Part shown: positions 14,688 to 23,231 of the stretch, in pieces | How the letters are laid out: each line of letters starts with the position of its first letter | Numbering within the stretch: position 1 is the stretch's first letter | DNA from: Prevotella sp. | GTDB taxonomy: Bacteria > Bacteroidota > Bacteroidia > Bacteroidales > Bacteroidaceae | Length of the DNA: 64,000 bases | Reading direction: 5' to 3' | Assembly: GCA_017430675.1 (NCBI GenBank) | Contig: JAFRMM010000112.1 | Coordinates: 1 to 64,000, forward strand | The notes under the pieces: model-generated | Database searches by the model: none | Told to the model about the DNA's origin: nothing | What the model saw: the letters and a program-made list of their open reading frames with translations, nothing else | Translations under genes and position numbers: made by a program

Positions 14688-16208
14688 ATGGCAAATTTCT
14701 TCATTCGGACAAACAAGTCAAGTGGTCATGCAACCCTATATGTAAGGGTGCAGAAACCAAAGTTTAAGATTTCCTGGTCTGCTATCAGCACGGGAATTGA
14801 AGTTGATATTACCAAATGGCGTGAGTGCTATGAGAGTGGTGACGCTAAAAAGTGGAATGACTATACCAGAGAAGGTAGTATCGGTGCAGAAGTGAAAAAG
14901 AAGATGGATAAGGTAGATGAAATCATCAATCTACTATTCACAGAAGGGCGCATAAAAAGCAATGCTGATAAACACATTCTCACTGATATGCTCTTTGAAC
15001 TTGCTAACCATGACGCAATACTTGTGCGTAATGAAATCCGTGAGCGTAAGAGAGAAGAAGAGCAGCGAAAACTCCATGAAATCATACCATGCTGTGAGAG
15101 ATTCATTCATGGTATCACAGACGGAAGTATTAAAGACACACGTTCTGGTCGTAGATATACTGAAGGAACTATCAAGAATTGGGGAACATTCTTAGCATAT
15201 TTGAAAGACTACACACGGCAAGTCATGACTTTCGAGGACATAACGCCTGAATGGATTTCTCGATTCCGTTTGTATCTGGAGGGCATAGGGCTAATGCCAA
15301 CTACGATTAACAAGCACTTTGGCACTGGTCAGAAACTTTGTAACTATGCGGCTATGAAAGGTTGGAACAAGAACGCCGTTAGTCTTAGGGCATGGCAGAT
15401 GCAGACGGTAAAAAAGAATGAGAAACAGACAGAAATCTATTTGAATGAGGAAGAATTGGATGCACTTTATTCTATGCCTTTGGAGGGGCAACGTGATAAA
15501 GTCCGGGATTTGTTTTTTCTTGGCGTGTTTAGCGGTCAGCGTGTTTCTGATTTCAGTCAGTTTTCAAGATACAACTTCACTCAGACAGATAAAGGCACAA
15601 ACATTATCAGACTGACACAAAAGAAAACTGGCAATAGCGTTGAGGCTCCAATTTTAGATGCCAGATGCTATGAGATACTACGCAAGTATGACTACCAATC
15701 GCCAGACGTTCCACTTCAAAGAGTGAATCTTATTCTAAAGGAGATTTTCAAGGAGTTGGCAAAGTCAGTTCCCTCACTTATGACAGAATATCCTACGGCT
15801 ATGACGAGACGTGAGAAGGATGCAGAGGCTACTTATATTCGTCTTTGCCAAAAAGCCATGAACAATGAGCCTATGACAAATAATGAACGTGCAGATTATA
15901 GACGCTTGAAACTATATGCTAAAGAACATGATGGCGACCCTGTATATCGTAGGGATGGTAGGGGCAACATTATTAAATATAAATATGAACTGATTACGAG
16001 CCACACGGCAAGGAGAAGTGCTATAACAAACTTGTCAAAGGCTGGCATATTGACCGATAGGGAAATCATGGCGATTAGCGGTCATGCCTCTTTGGAGAAT
16101 CTGGAGAAGTATATCAAGACTGGATTAAGTGAACGTGCTGACGAAATCTTTGAGAAAGTATCTGGTGCAAGAAAAGCGATGGAAGTAAAAATGAAGAAGA
16201 TTGACTAA
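14688..16208 (+). CDS. Tyrosine recombinase (integrase) of the element
   Basis: 506 residues, longer than the ~400 typical of Bacteroides integrases because of an insert between the two catalytic halves (about 350-425). N-terminal arm-binding part (FFIRTNKSSGHATLYVRVQK), SAM-like core-binding part (about 130-250), then the catalytic residues: Arg285 in SGQRVSD, His439 and Arg442 in SHTARRS, His466 in SGHAS and Tyr475 in LEKYIK. It would integrate and excise the element at ccsA. Lower-GC codons than the neighbouring ccsA. Confidence 0.92.
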   Translation: MANFFIRTNKSSGHATLYVRVQKPKFKISWSAISTGIEVDITKWRECYESGDAKKWNDYTREGSIGAEVKKKMDKVDEIINLLFTEGRIKSNADKHILTDMLFELANHDAILVRNEIRERKREEEQRKLHEIIPCCERFIHGITDGSIKDTRSGRRYTEGTIKNWGTFLAYLKDYTRQVMTFEDITPEWISRFRLYLEGIGLMPTTINKHFGTGQKLCNYAAMKGWNKNAVSLRAWQMQTVKKNEKQTEIYLNEEELDALYSMPLEGQRDKVRDLFFLGVFSGQRVSDFSQFSRYNFTQTDKGTNIIRLTQKKTGNSVEAPILDARCYEILRKYDYQSPDVPLQRVNLILKEIFKELAKSVPSLMTEYPTAMTRREKDAEATYIRLCQKAMNNEPMTNNERADYRRLKLYAKEHDGDPVYRRDGRGNIIKYKYELITSHTARRSAITNLSKAGILTDREIMAISGHASLENLEKYIKTGLSERADEIFEKVSGARKAMEVKMKKID

Positions 16209-16221
16209 AGGATTGAGTATT

Positions 16222-17094
16222 ATGTTCGACAAGACACAAAAATTTGTAAAAGATACCCAGTATCTCTACACCATCATACAGAGTAAAGAGTTTTATGACC
16301 GCAATGGCTGTTTCTATCAACAAACGATGACAAGATACGACTCATATTGTAACGTGAGTGAAGATGAACTTGTCAAAGAGGTAAACAGTTCTCCACTTCA
16401 AATATGCTTTGATGATTATAAGAAGTTGCTTAATTGTGTCAATATTCCAAATATGGATATTGCGAGTATGAGTTGGTTTATACACAGAAAATTATCATCG
16501 GACAGGGAACTCATTGAAGATGCTATTGGAATATATGAAACTGTAATAGAGACATGTGGCAATCTAAGGAACTCCGTCGCCGACTTTATGGAATTATATG
16601 GATTGGTTGACAACTTTCCCAAGACAGGTTTTCTATGTCCTATGTTTATTGACGAAGCGATGTCAAAAGAATCAAATGAACATGCTCCAATTTCCTCTAT
16701 ACTTAATAATGAAAATGATGATCCTAAGACGTGGGATGAACATGAGTTCGATGGAATAGAACCATATCGTATTGACTTCACTGGTAAGAAATTCTCAAAG
16801 ACAATTTTTAAGATACACGAATTTCTGATTAACAGGAGGGTTATACATAAGGAAGTAGGATTGAACTATTTTACCGCATGTATTCGTAAGGCTCGTTATG
16901 AAAGACTATACAAAACAACAAAGAGCAGTCACAAGTTGATTTATGTATCTAAACAGATAGCACAATATGCACACGACGTAGATAAATATAGACGCGATAT
17001 AGCATCATCAATGGGATATGATAATATAAAGAAATGGGAGAAAATCTGCACGGATGATAAGAAATTTAGGAAAGATTTAGAAGATATTATTTAA
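16222..17094 (+). CDS. Unknown protein downstream of the integrase
   Basis: 290 residues, no signal peptide or membrane helix, charged with several lysine-rich stretches near the C-terminus (KYRRDIASSMGYDNIKKWEK). No motif recognised. It begins 13 bases after the integrase stop; ATG 16222 is preferred over a TTG inside the integrase's last codons. Likely cotranscribed with the integrase, so a role in recombination or its control is possible but only inferred. Confidence 0.65.
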   Translation: MFDKTQKFVKDTQYLYTIIQSKEFYDRNGCFYQQTMTRYDSYCNVSEDELVKEVNSSPLQICFDDYKKLLNCVNIPNMDIASMSWFIHRKLSSDRELIEDAIGIYETVIETCGNLRNSVADFMELYGLVDNFPKTGFLCPMFIDEAMSKESNEHAPISSILNNENDDPKTWDEHEFDGIEPYRIDFTGKKFSKTIFKIHEFLINRRVIHKEVGLNYFTACIRKARYERLYKTTKSSHKLIYVSKQIAQYAHDVDKYRRDIASSMGYDNIKKWEKICTDDKKFRKDLEDII

Positions 17095-17225
17095 TCTCCC
17101 ACATTTTGCCACAATTTGCCACACCCCTTTTTCTGTAGGAAGTCATTAAATATCAATAATTTAGTGGCTTCTCATTTTTTTATTTGCCACATTTTGCCAC
17201 AAGAGAAAGCAATAATAAATCGCCG

Positions 17226-17233
17226 TAACTTTG
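17226..17233 (+). promoter_or_regulatory. Promoter -7 box of the HTH-ATPase operon
   Basis: TAACTTTG followed by CACC, about 84 bases before ATG 17317, with a GC-rich hairpin leader between. Confidence 0.65.
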
Positions 17234-17251
17234 CACCATCGAATTTCGTTA

Positions 17252-17291
17252 GCGGTGCAGGCGACGTGCGCACATTACCCGCCGAGACCGC
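17252..17291 (+). promoter_or_regulatory. Structured leader before the HTH gene
   Basis: GCGGT (17252-17256) can pair with ACCGC (17287-17291) and GGC (17260-17262) with GCC (17281-17283). It is GC-rich in an otherwise AT-rich setting. The preceding gap (17095-17225) carries four GCCACA words. Confidence 0.45.
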
Positions 17292-17316
17292 GATAACTTC
17301 CTAATAATTGAATAAT

Positions 17317-17595
17317 ATGGAAGGTATAGCAAACTTAGTAGGAGAAATCCTGCCAGTATTTGAGACGTGGTTACATGCTACGGTGCGTGACGAAATGCAA
17401 AGGACGTTGGAGGCTGACCGTCAAAAGGCGAAGCCCGAACGGAACTACTCTCGTGATGAAGTCTGTGCTTTGTTGCATATCAGCAAGCCGACACTTTGGC
17501 AAAAAACCAAGAGCGGCGAGATTGAGGCAACCCATATCGGGCGTAGGGTACTCTATTCAGAATCAGCAGTTAAACGATTTTTAGGGGAGGCATAG
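17317..17595 (+). CDS. Helix-turn-helix protein (excisionase-like)
   Basis: 92 residues. The C-terminal half (NYSRDEVCALLHISKPTLWQ, then TKSGEIEATHIGRRVLYSES and AVKRFL) is the winged HTH_17 type found in Bacteroidota excisionases and element regulators: helix-turn-helix, then a wing ending in an R-V-L-Y strand. Likely binds element DNA to direct excision or regulate the following ATPase gene, which begins 2 bases after its stop. ATG 17317 replaces a TTG at 17308. Confidence 0.82.
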   Translation: MEGIANLVGEILPVFETWLHATVRDEMQRTLEADRQKAKPERNYSRDEVCALLHISKPTLWQKTKSGEIEATHIGRRVLYSESAVKRFLGEA

Positions 17596-17597
17596 GT

Positions 17598-18743
17598 ATG
17601 GAAACAAAAATAATGGCAACAGCCGAAGCCGCTACCATCGAAGCCACTGCAAAGGTAGGCAAAAATCCTGAATCTGGCAAGATTACGGAAGAGAAAATAA
17701 AAATGCTCATTGAAAAATTGAGTGCTGTAGAAATCTGTAATGTGCCAGACGAACAAGAACCGCCTTCGTTGTTTAACATCAATGGCGTGGAAGTCCTGCC
17801 CAAAGATGCAGTTGGAATCATTGCAGCCCAAAAGAAAAGCGGTAAATCTAACTTTGCTGGATTGCTGATGGCTGCATGTGCTTCACCTAATCATCAAGTT
17901 TTGAATGGTGCAATACGTAGTAATCTTGGGGCGTTAAAGGTGTTGAACATTGACACGGAACAGCCATTGAGGGATGCACGGCGAACACTTCGACGAGTTA
18001 TGAAAACTGCGGGCTATGATTATGGTGAACAATGGAACTTTCACAACATCGTTTCTATCTCTGTGAAGGATATTGAGGAAGCAGACAGAATGACCATTAT
18101 AGAACTGGCCATAAAAAAGTATGAGCCTCAACTGGTGTTCGTTGATGGTATTGCCGATTTGATTGGCAGCATTAACGACGAGAGGGAGGCGAAGGAGGTC
18201 ATGGCTTGGATGGATTATCTTAGTTGTGAGTATGATTGTGCCGTAGTGGGTATGCTTCACCTAAACTTCAATAGTGGAAAGATAGGAGGCTGGGCGGGAA
18301 CTCAGGCCAACAAGAAATTCACGGATAGTTTCATTTTGAAGAAAGACAAGTCTAATGGATTCTTCACAGTAGAACATGAAGGACGTGGTGAAAGTGCTCC
18401 TAACCTACGATTTAAGATTGTGTGTCCGTATGGTCAAAAGGTTGGTTGGTGGGAGACAGTCGATATAAGCAGTATTCCAGAACTTACCCAAGAGGATGCG
18501 GAAGAAATGGAACTACACAATCTTATGGACGCAGCCCCACTTCCTTGCACCAACACACAACTAATCTCATGGCTGATGAACGTGAAGCGATGGACGAGTA
18601 AATCACCTGCCGACAAAGCATTGAAGAAGTGCAAGCAGTATGGCATACTTGACAGCCGCCGTGAAGGTAGGCAGTCTGTTTGGTATAAGGTTTCTTCACC
18701 TGATTCACAGGAGCAGGAACTAAATCTCTCTGACGATGATTAG
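17598..18743 (+). CDS. RecA-fold ATPase (RepA/AAA_25-like)
   Basis: 381 residues. Walker A is AAQKKSGKSN (about 76-85), Walker B is LVFVDGIADLI (about 178-188), and VVGMLHLNF with the GGWAGTQA turn resembles the sensor region of plasmid RepA/DnaB-like hexameric ATPases. The last ~60 residues (TNTQLISWLMNVKRWTSKSP, then KALKKCKQYGILDSRREGRQ) look like a winged helix. In integrative elements of Bacteroidota this protein usually stands beside a primase-like protein, as here, suggesting element replication after excision. Confidence 0.8.
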   Translation: METKIMATAEAATIEATAKVGKNPESGKITEEKIKMLIEKLSAVEICNVPDEQEPPSLFNINGVEVLPKDAVGIIAAQKKSGKSNFAGLLMAACASPNHQVLNGAIRSNLGALKVLNIDTEQPLRDARRTLRRVMKTAGYDYGEQWNFHNIVSISVKDIEEADRMTIIELAIKKYEPQLVFVDGIADLIGSINDEREAKEVMAWMDYLSCEYDCAVVGMLHLNFNSGKIGGWAGTQANKKFTDSFILKKDKSNGFFTVEHEGRGESAPNLRFKIVCPYGQKVGWWETVDISSIPELTQEDAEEMELHNLMDAAPLPCTNTQLISWLMNVKRWTSKSPADKALKKCKQYGILDSRREGRQSVWYKVSSPDSQEQELNLSDDD

Positions 18744-18820
18744 TGTTTATGTATTCTGTTCCCATATAGAATGTAAAACACATAAACACATATCTGTAGA
18801 ACTATATCTATAAATAGTAT

Positions 18821-18852
18821 TTCGCCCGCTACTCTCTATAAGGGCGGGCGAA
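18821..18852 (+). terminator. GC hairpin between ATPase and VirE-N genes
   Basis: TTCGCCCGC (18821-18829) pairs with GCGGGCGAA (18844-18852) around a 14-base loop. No T-run follows, and the next ATG is 20 bases on, so it may act on translation or as a weak terminator. Confidence 0.5.
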
Positions 18853-18871
18853 TACTTAAACACTTATCAAG

Positions 18872-19894
18872 ATGGATAAAATAACAACAAACATATTCCA
18901 ACGGCAAATGACATGGTTAAGTAAGGTTGTTCTGACTTCAGATGAACAGAACGGCAACAATATCATTCCAATGCAAATAGGAGAGTTCCTTGCTCCAGAA
19001 TGGCAAGCACAATATTCCTCAAACATTGAAGCCATAAGAAAATTGTGTTCTACTCTCGAAGACAAGAAGCGTAACCATGACCGCATAGCAACATTGAAGA
19101 AGTCACTCCCTGCTGGAATAATATCTGGAGTGGCAGTTGATGGAATCAGCGAACAGAACATTATCAAGCGTAATAGTGTTATTGCTATAGATATTGATGC
19201 CAAAGACAACCCTGCATTATATGATTGGCAAGCAGTCAAGAATGAAGTCAGCAAAAGCCCATACGTGGCTTATGCCGGGCTTTCTGTTAGTGGACTTGGT
19301 ATCTATGCGCTAATACCCATAGAGGATGCTACAAAGCACAAGCAACACTTCGACGCTATTGTTTCCGACTTCGCTAACACAGTATTTGCTATCATGCAGA
19401 GTCAGGACACGGAACCAACTATACTTCATGGCATACGTCTCGATCAAGCACCAAGTAACATTGCATCTAAAAGGTTTGTGTCATACGACTCCCAACCATA
19501 TTGCAATACGAATGCCCAAGTTTACTCAAAGACGATTGAGCCAGTGAAACTCTATGAGAGGAAATACACCTCATATAGAGGTAGTGGAAATCAGTTCGAT
19601 GTTGAGGCTTTTCTAATCGCTCATAACATATCCTACAATGTGCGTGAGAGACACGGAGGACTTCAATACATTGTTACATGCCCTTGGGTAGAACTTCATA
19701 GCAGTAGAAGTAAGGCTGATAGTGCGGTGTTCGTATATCCAAACGGAAAGCCTGGTTTCAAATGTATGCACGGACATTGTGCCGATAAGCACTGGCAAGA
19801 GTTTCGTGAGTTCTATGAGCCAGACGCATATAGAAGAAGGTCTGCTCAATCATTTTCTCGCTTGTCTGACATTGATTTTCATTCGTTGGCATGA
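18872..19894 (+). CDS. VirE-N/BT4734-like (primase-related) protein
   Basis: 340 residues. The section NSVIAIDIDAKDNP (about 107-120), SPYVAYAGLSVSGLGIYALI and the later LDQAPSNIASKRFVSYD match the VirE_N/BT4734-like domain, related to archaeo-eukaryotic primases; the Asp pair in IDID would bind metal. The C-terminal part holds a Cys/His stretch, FKCMHGHCADKHW (about 303-315), possibly a zinc knuckle. The helicase-like DUF3987 partner often fused or adjacent is absent; the ATPase upstream could take that role. Confidence 0.75.
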   Translation: MDKITTNIFQRQMTWLSKVVLTSDEQNGNNIIPMQIGEFLAPEWQAQYSSNIEAIRKLCSTLEDKKRNHDRIATLKKSLPAGIISGVAVDGISEQNIIKRNSVIAIDIDAKDNPALYDWQAVKNEVSKSPYVAYAGLSVSGLGIYALIPIEDATKHKQHFDAIVSDFANTVFAIMQSQDTEPTILHGIRLDQAPSNIASKRFVSYDSQPYCNTNAQVYSKTIEPVKLYERKYTSYRGSGNQFDVEAFLIAHNISYNVRERHGGLQYIVTCPWVELHSSRSKADSAVFVYPNGKPGFKCMHGHCADKHWQEFREFYEPDAYRRRSAQSFSRLSDIDFHSLA

Positions 19895-20053
19895 GGTGTA
19901 TAGATTGCCCTTCTATGTGGTGCAGGGTGTTCACCTCTAAAAACGAGATATGGACTGGCTACTGCCCACAACTACGGCAAACGGTTAATGGCAATGACCT
20001 ATGTCGTGTAGTAAGACAACAAGATTTATTCAACAACTTTTAATAATGAGATT

Positions 20054-20308
20054 ATGACAAAGAAAAAGAACTTGAGAATTGAGATTGAAAACAATTTCGA
20101 TGTGATTGTTAGTTTACAGGTTTCTCCAACGTCTATTGTCGGTGCAGATGGAGAACGTGTAGGAGAACCAGAAGCCGTGTTGGTGTTAGAAAGCATAGAA
20201 GAAGATAGTTCCTCTATCGCAACATTCACAACAGACCAATTAGGCAAATTCATAAAGCACCTTGAATCTGTTAAATGGATTCTTGACAACTGGCAACCAA
20301 AGAAATAG
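20054..20308 (+). CDS. Small acidic unknown protein
   Basis: 84 residues, acidic in the middle (ESIEEDSSS) with a lysine-rich start. No recognised domain. It ends WILDNWQPKK, echoed by HIIETWQPNE at the end of the next small gene, suggesting a shared C-terminal helix. The 159 bases before it hold nothing recognisable. Confidence 0.55.
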   Translation: MTKKKNLRIEIENNFDVIVSLQVSPTSIVGADGERVGEPEAVLVLESIEEDSSSIATFTTDQLGKFIKHLESVKWILDNWQPKK

Positions 20309-20369
20309 TGTAATGGCTGGCAGATACGATTTAATTCGTGTCTGTTGGCTTTGTTTCAAGTTTAATGTG

Positions 20370-20377
20370 TAACTTTG
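20370..20377 (+). promoter_or_regulatory. Promoter -7 box of the 69-residue gene
   Basis: TAACTTTG followed by CACCC, 20 bases before ATG 20397. Confidence 0.65.
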
Positions 20378-20396
20378 CACCCAAAAGATTAAAACG

Positions 20397-20606
20397 ATGA
20401 GAAAAGAAAGAATGACACTCCAACAAGCACAACAGGCTTGGGATAAGATAGAGCAGAATATCAAGTTGGCTCCGTTCAACGATAAGGGAATCAGTTTGCC
20501 CCATATTGATATGACAAAGATATTCGCTGGTAGGCAATCTATGACATGGCACGCTATTACAGAAGAAGTGCAACATATCATTGAGACATGGCAACCGAAT
20601 GAGTGA
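20397..20606 (+). CDS. Small unknown protein with WQP ending
   Basis: 69 residues, own promoter. Mostly helical by appearance (TLQQAQQAWDKIEQNI). The ending VQHIIETWQPNE resembles that of the 84-residue neighbour. Function unknown; neighbouring recombinase and replication genes suggest an element-maintenance role only by position. Confidence 0.55.
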   Translation: MRKERMTLQQAQQAWDKIEQNIKLAPFNDKGISLPHIDMTKIFAGRQSMTWHAITEEVQHIIETWQPNE

Positions 20607-20721
20607 CCATATTCGACTACATTAACAGAGGGTATAGGCATTATCACGCTTGTACCCTTTGTGTTTTGTTAATATAACATAATAAATACGTCCGTTTGTG
20701 TTGTGTTACGAATTTATTTTG

Positions 20722-20729
20722 TATCTTTG
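20722..20729 (+). promoter_or_regulatory. Serine recombinase promoter -7 box
   Basis: TATCTTTG followed by CAC, 28 bases before ATG 20758; it rules out the longer frame starting at 20698. Confidence 0.65.
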
Positions 20730-20757
20730 CACTATAGAAATCAATAATGCAGAAGAT

Positions 20758-21426
20758 ATGAATAAGTTTATTGCTTACACCCGTGTTTCAACCGCAAAGC
20801 AAGGTTTAGGATTAGAGGCTCAGACTGCCACCATTGAGAACTACGTGAAGAATCAGAATGGCGTTATCATCGGCAACTATTCAGAGAAAGAATCTGGCAA
20901 AGAGACTATCAATCGCCCACAACTGCAAGCAGCAATCAGTCATGCTAAGAAAGATGGTGCTATATTGATAGTAGCAAAACTCGACCGTCTATCCCGTGAC
21001 ATCATCGACATCTTTACTTTGAAAAAGGATGGTGCTCTGACTTTTGAGGTGTGCGACATTGACGCATCGGACACAATGACCCTTGGAATCTTCTCAACAT
21101 TGGCACAGAAAGAACGTGAGTTGATTTCAAAGCGAACGAAAGAAGCATTGGCAGCACGTAAGGCAGAGGGCAAGCAGTTGGGCAATCCTAATGCCGCTGA
21201 AACACTAAGGCAGTTCAATCATCTTGGAGCAGCCAAACGAAAGGCAGCAGCAGACCAAAGCGATGCCAACCGTCACGCCTTTGCAGCCATCAAGTTTATG
21301 CAGGGTAGTTTGAAGCAGAAGGCAGACTACTTGAATGAGAACGGATTTAAGACACCCAAAGGCAATTCTTTTAATCCTATTCAGGTTTCAAGACTTATTC
21401 AACGATACGAGCCAGCAACCAAGTAG
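20758..21426 (+). CDS. Serine recombinase, resolvase/invertase type
   Basis: 222 residues. The N-terminal catalytic domain has YTRVSTAKQ with the nucleophile Ser11, the IVAKLDRLSRD block with its conserved Arg pair, and FSTLAQKERELISKRTKEAL, the E-helix. The C-terminal ~70 residues (LKQKADYLNENGFKTPKGNS) form a small HTH domain. It is a small resolvase or invertase, not a large integrase. It could resolve element dimers or invert a segment; no flanking inverted repeat pair was found to support inversion. Confidence 0.88.
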   Translation: MNKFIAYTRVSTAKQGLGLEAQTATIENYVKNQNGVIIGNYSEKESGKETINRPQLQAAISHAKKDGAILIVAKLDRLSRDIIDIFTLKKDGALTFEVCDIDASDTMTLGIFSTLAQKERELISKRTKEALAARKAEGKQLGNPNAAETLRQFNHLGAAKRKAAADQSDANRHAFAAIKFMQGSLKQKADYLNENGFKTPKGNSFNPIQVSRLIQRYEPATK

Positions 21427-21754
21427 CAACGGTAATCAATAGTCTCGCCTAATGGTTGAGGCTTTCTATTTATGTTCCATTATCGTTATATAGGGGGTAG
21501 CCCCCTTTAACATATCTGGCAGTAGGTAGTCACTTCACGCCGAGATTTTTTATTTTTTCAGATAAAACCCACTTTCCGCAAAGATGATAGCATAAAAAAA
21601 TAGCAAATATTCATCATGTATCATTATTGATGCAAAATAACATTTTTATGCTTATGTATGGAAAACAAGGTTAGCACTCCCCCTGTTTCGCCTAAAAAGA
21701 GGGTGATTTTACGTTAAAAATCCGTTACGACGATTAAGTTTCAGGAAAAATGAC

Positions 21755-21762
21755 TATCTTTG
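21755..21762 (+). promoter_or_regulatory. Promoter -7 box of structured RNA / cassette
   Basis: TATCTTTG followed by CAACG, about 50 bases before the nested hairpin. Confidence 0.65.
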
Positions 21763-21770
21763 CAACGTCT

Positions 21771-21926
21771 TTCGACTTATAAGGTCGTTATGATAGAAAA
21801 CATATTTGGCTCAGCCGTCAAGAATCACCACCTCGAAAGCAGAGAGCCAAGCACTATTAAGAGTCTGTGCAATAGGGCGCAGACATTTCCGCTAATAGTG
21901 CGAGCTTGTGGTGAGCTTTTGACGGC
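21771..21926 (+). ncRNA. Candidate structured RNA or leader with four nested stems
   Basis: Four consecutive nested pairings: GCCGTCAA 21814-21821 with TTGACGGC 21919-21926; TCACCAC 21825-21831 with GTGGTGA 21908-21914; CACTATTA 21852-21859 with TAATAGTG 21893-21900; GTCTGTGC 21863-21870 with GCGCAGAC 21877-21884 (one G-U). A short leader hairpin (CGAC...GTCG, 21771-21785) precedes. With a promoter just upstream and a gene cassette downstream this could be an independent RNA, a leader or a recombination site. Class not recognised. Confidence 0.6.
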
Positions 21927-22001
21927 GTGGGAGTGACCTGCGCCTTCTTTATGGAGGTATGCGAGTGGCGAATAGAAGTATAACTCTAAAACATAATAAA
22001 T

Positions 22002-22592
22002 ATGATAAAAGGAATTTGGTGCAGTTTATTATTCCTGCTGTTATTTACTCCCCTAATCAGTATGGAACAGAACGAATCAACTAAGGTCGGAATCAAATTA
22101 GATACAAACAAAAACGGTGTTCGGTCTGTAGTAACAGAGAAATTTGTTAATATTGATTCTTATGACCGCAATGTATATCCTGGTTTGTCCGCAAGTCTTG
22201 CCTGTTTTATTGAAAAAGGTGTTAAGACATGGTGCTTTTACTTTGGTGCTCAGGGATTCAAAGAAATGTATGTAAAGGAAGGGCAAAAGGTAATTTTCAA
22301 GCGTTCTAATGGAACCTTTATAACATTAAAAACATTATATGATATAGATCAGGATTATATTATGGAAAGAAAATATGATGTCTATACAAATTCGATAATT
22401 ATATCATTAAATGGACAACAATTAACACAGTTGATGAATGGTGGAATTACGAAAATTCGTATAGTAGGTGATACTGGAGTTATGTATGATTATGATATTT
22501 CTGGAAACAGTTTCTCTTTGAGTCTAAAAGATGCTAATAAGGCAATAAATGAAAGGCTTTCAAATAAGAATAGAGAATACGATGGTATGTAG
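22002..22592 (+). CDS. Exported unknown protein
   Basis: 196 residues with a clear signal peptide (IKGIWCSLLFLLLFTPLIS) and no lipobox. The mature part seems beta-rich, with paired strands such as KTWCFYFGAQGFKEMYV and TKIRIVGDTGVMYDYDI. No domain recognised. First gene of a same-strand cassette of five, 24 bases from the next. Confidence 0.6.
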   Translation: MIKGIWCSLLFLLLFTPLISMEQNESTKVGIKLDTNKNGVRSVVTEKFVNIDSYDRNVYPGLSASLACFIEKGVKTWCFYFGAQGFKEMYVKEGQKVIFKRSNGTFITLKTLYDIDQDYIMERKYDVYTNSIIISLNGQQLTQLMNGGITKIRIVGDTGVMYDYDISGNSFSLSLKDANKAINERLSNKNREYDGM

Positions 22593-22625
22593 TTCTAACA
22601 GCATTATTAACTGATTATGATAATT

Positions 22626-23225
22626 ATGAAAAAAAACATCTTTCTATTTGTTGCAATTACCATTATATGCTATAGTTGCGGCAATTCATCAGTAAGCACA
22701 GCCGCCATGTCAGAAGTGGCAGATTCCGCACAAACCGATACGCTTGCTATGTATATGCAGAAATTGGATAGCATCAACAATAGCGGCAAACTTAGGCATT
22801 TGAACATCTATAAATTGGGCAAAATGAAGTCGATAGAGTTTCAAGTTGTCAGTATAGAATCTGAGTCCGATACTGTGGAATATATCAACCTGCGCAAAGA
22901 TTGTGGTGGGGAATATTACTACGATTGGGAGAATGCCTCACTGCTTGCAGAAGAAGTGAAGTTTTTTGTAACGGCAATAGATACGATTGCTGCAAATTTT
23001 GACAAGACTGTGGCTAATGAAGAGCGTTATGTCTATATCACAAGAGACGATATTCGTCTGTTTTCTGCAAACGAAACAGCAGGGAGTGGTAAGTGGTCAG
23101 CAGATTTATCTGTAGATTATCATAAAAAGAACTCATACATCAATATCAATAAAGATGATTTTTCGGCACTGAAAACCTTATTGCTAAAGGGAGAACAGAA
23201 AATTAAAGAAATACGTAAAAGATGA
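22626..23225 (+). CDS. Lipoprotein of unknown function
   Basis: 199 residues. The signal FLFVAITIICYSCGNSS ends in a lipobox with Cys about residue 18, so it is predicted to be lipid-anchored. Acidic mature region with YMQKLDSINNSGKLRHLNIY and a Lys-rich end (GEQKIKEIRKR). ATG 22626 (MKKN) is preferred over 22617 because it gives a normal n-region. Confidence 0.6.
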   Translation: MKKNIFLFVAITIICYSCGNSSVSTAAMSEVADSAQTDTLAMYMQKLDSINNSGKLRHLNIYKLGKMKSIEFQVVSIESESDTVEYINLRKDCGGEYYYDWENASLLAEEVKFFVTAIDTIAANFDKTVANEERYVYITRDDIRLFSANETAGSGKWSADLSVDYHKKNSYININKDDFSALKTLLLKGEQKIKEIRKR

Positions 23226-23231
23226 AAATGT

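Larger units (their letters stand above)
21427..22001. other. Gap between recombinase and exported-protein cassette
   Basis: AT-rich to about 21750, with nothing recognised there. It then contains a promoter (21755-21762) and a long nested hairpin (21814-21926). A 48-codon frame from 21790 crosses the hairpin; I believe the structure, not the peptide, is the conserved feature. Confidence 0.6.

Noticed and set aside
20758..22001. Invertible DNA switch run by the serine recombinase
   Set aside because: No pair of inverted repeats flanking a promoter was found; the nested hairpin is one compact structure with no promoter in its loop.
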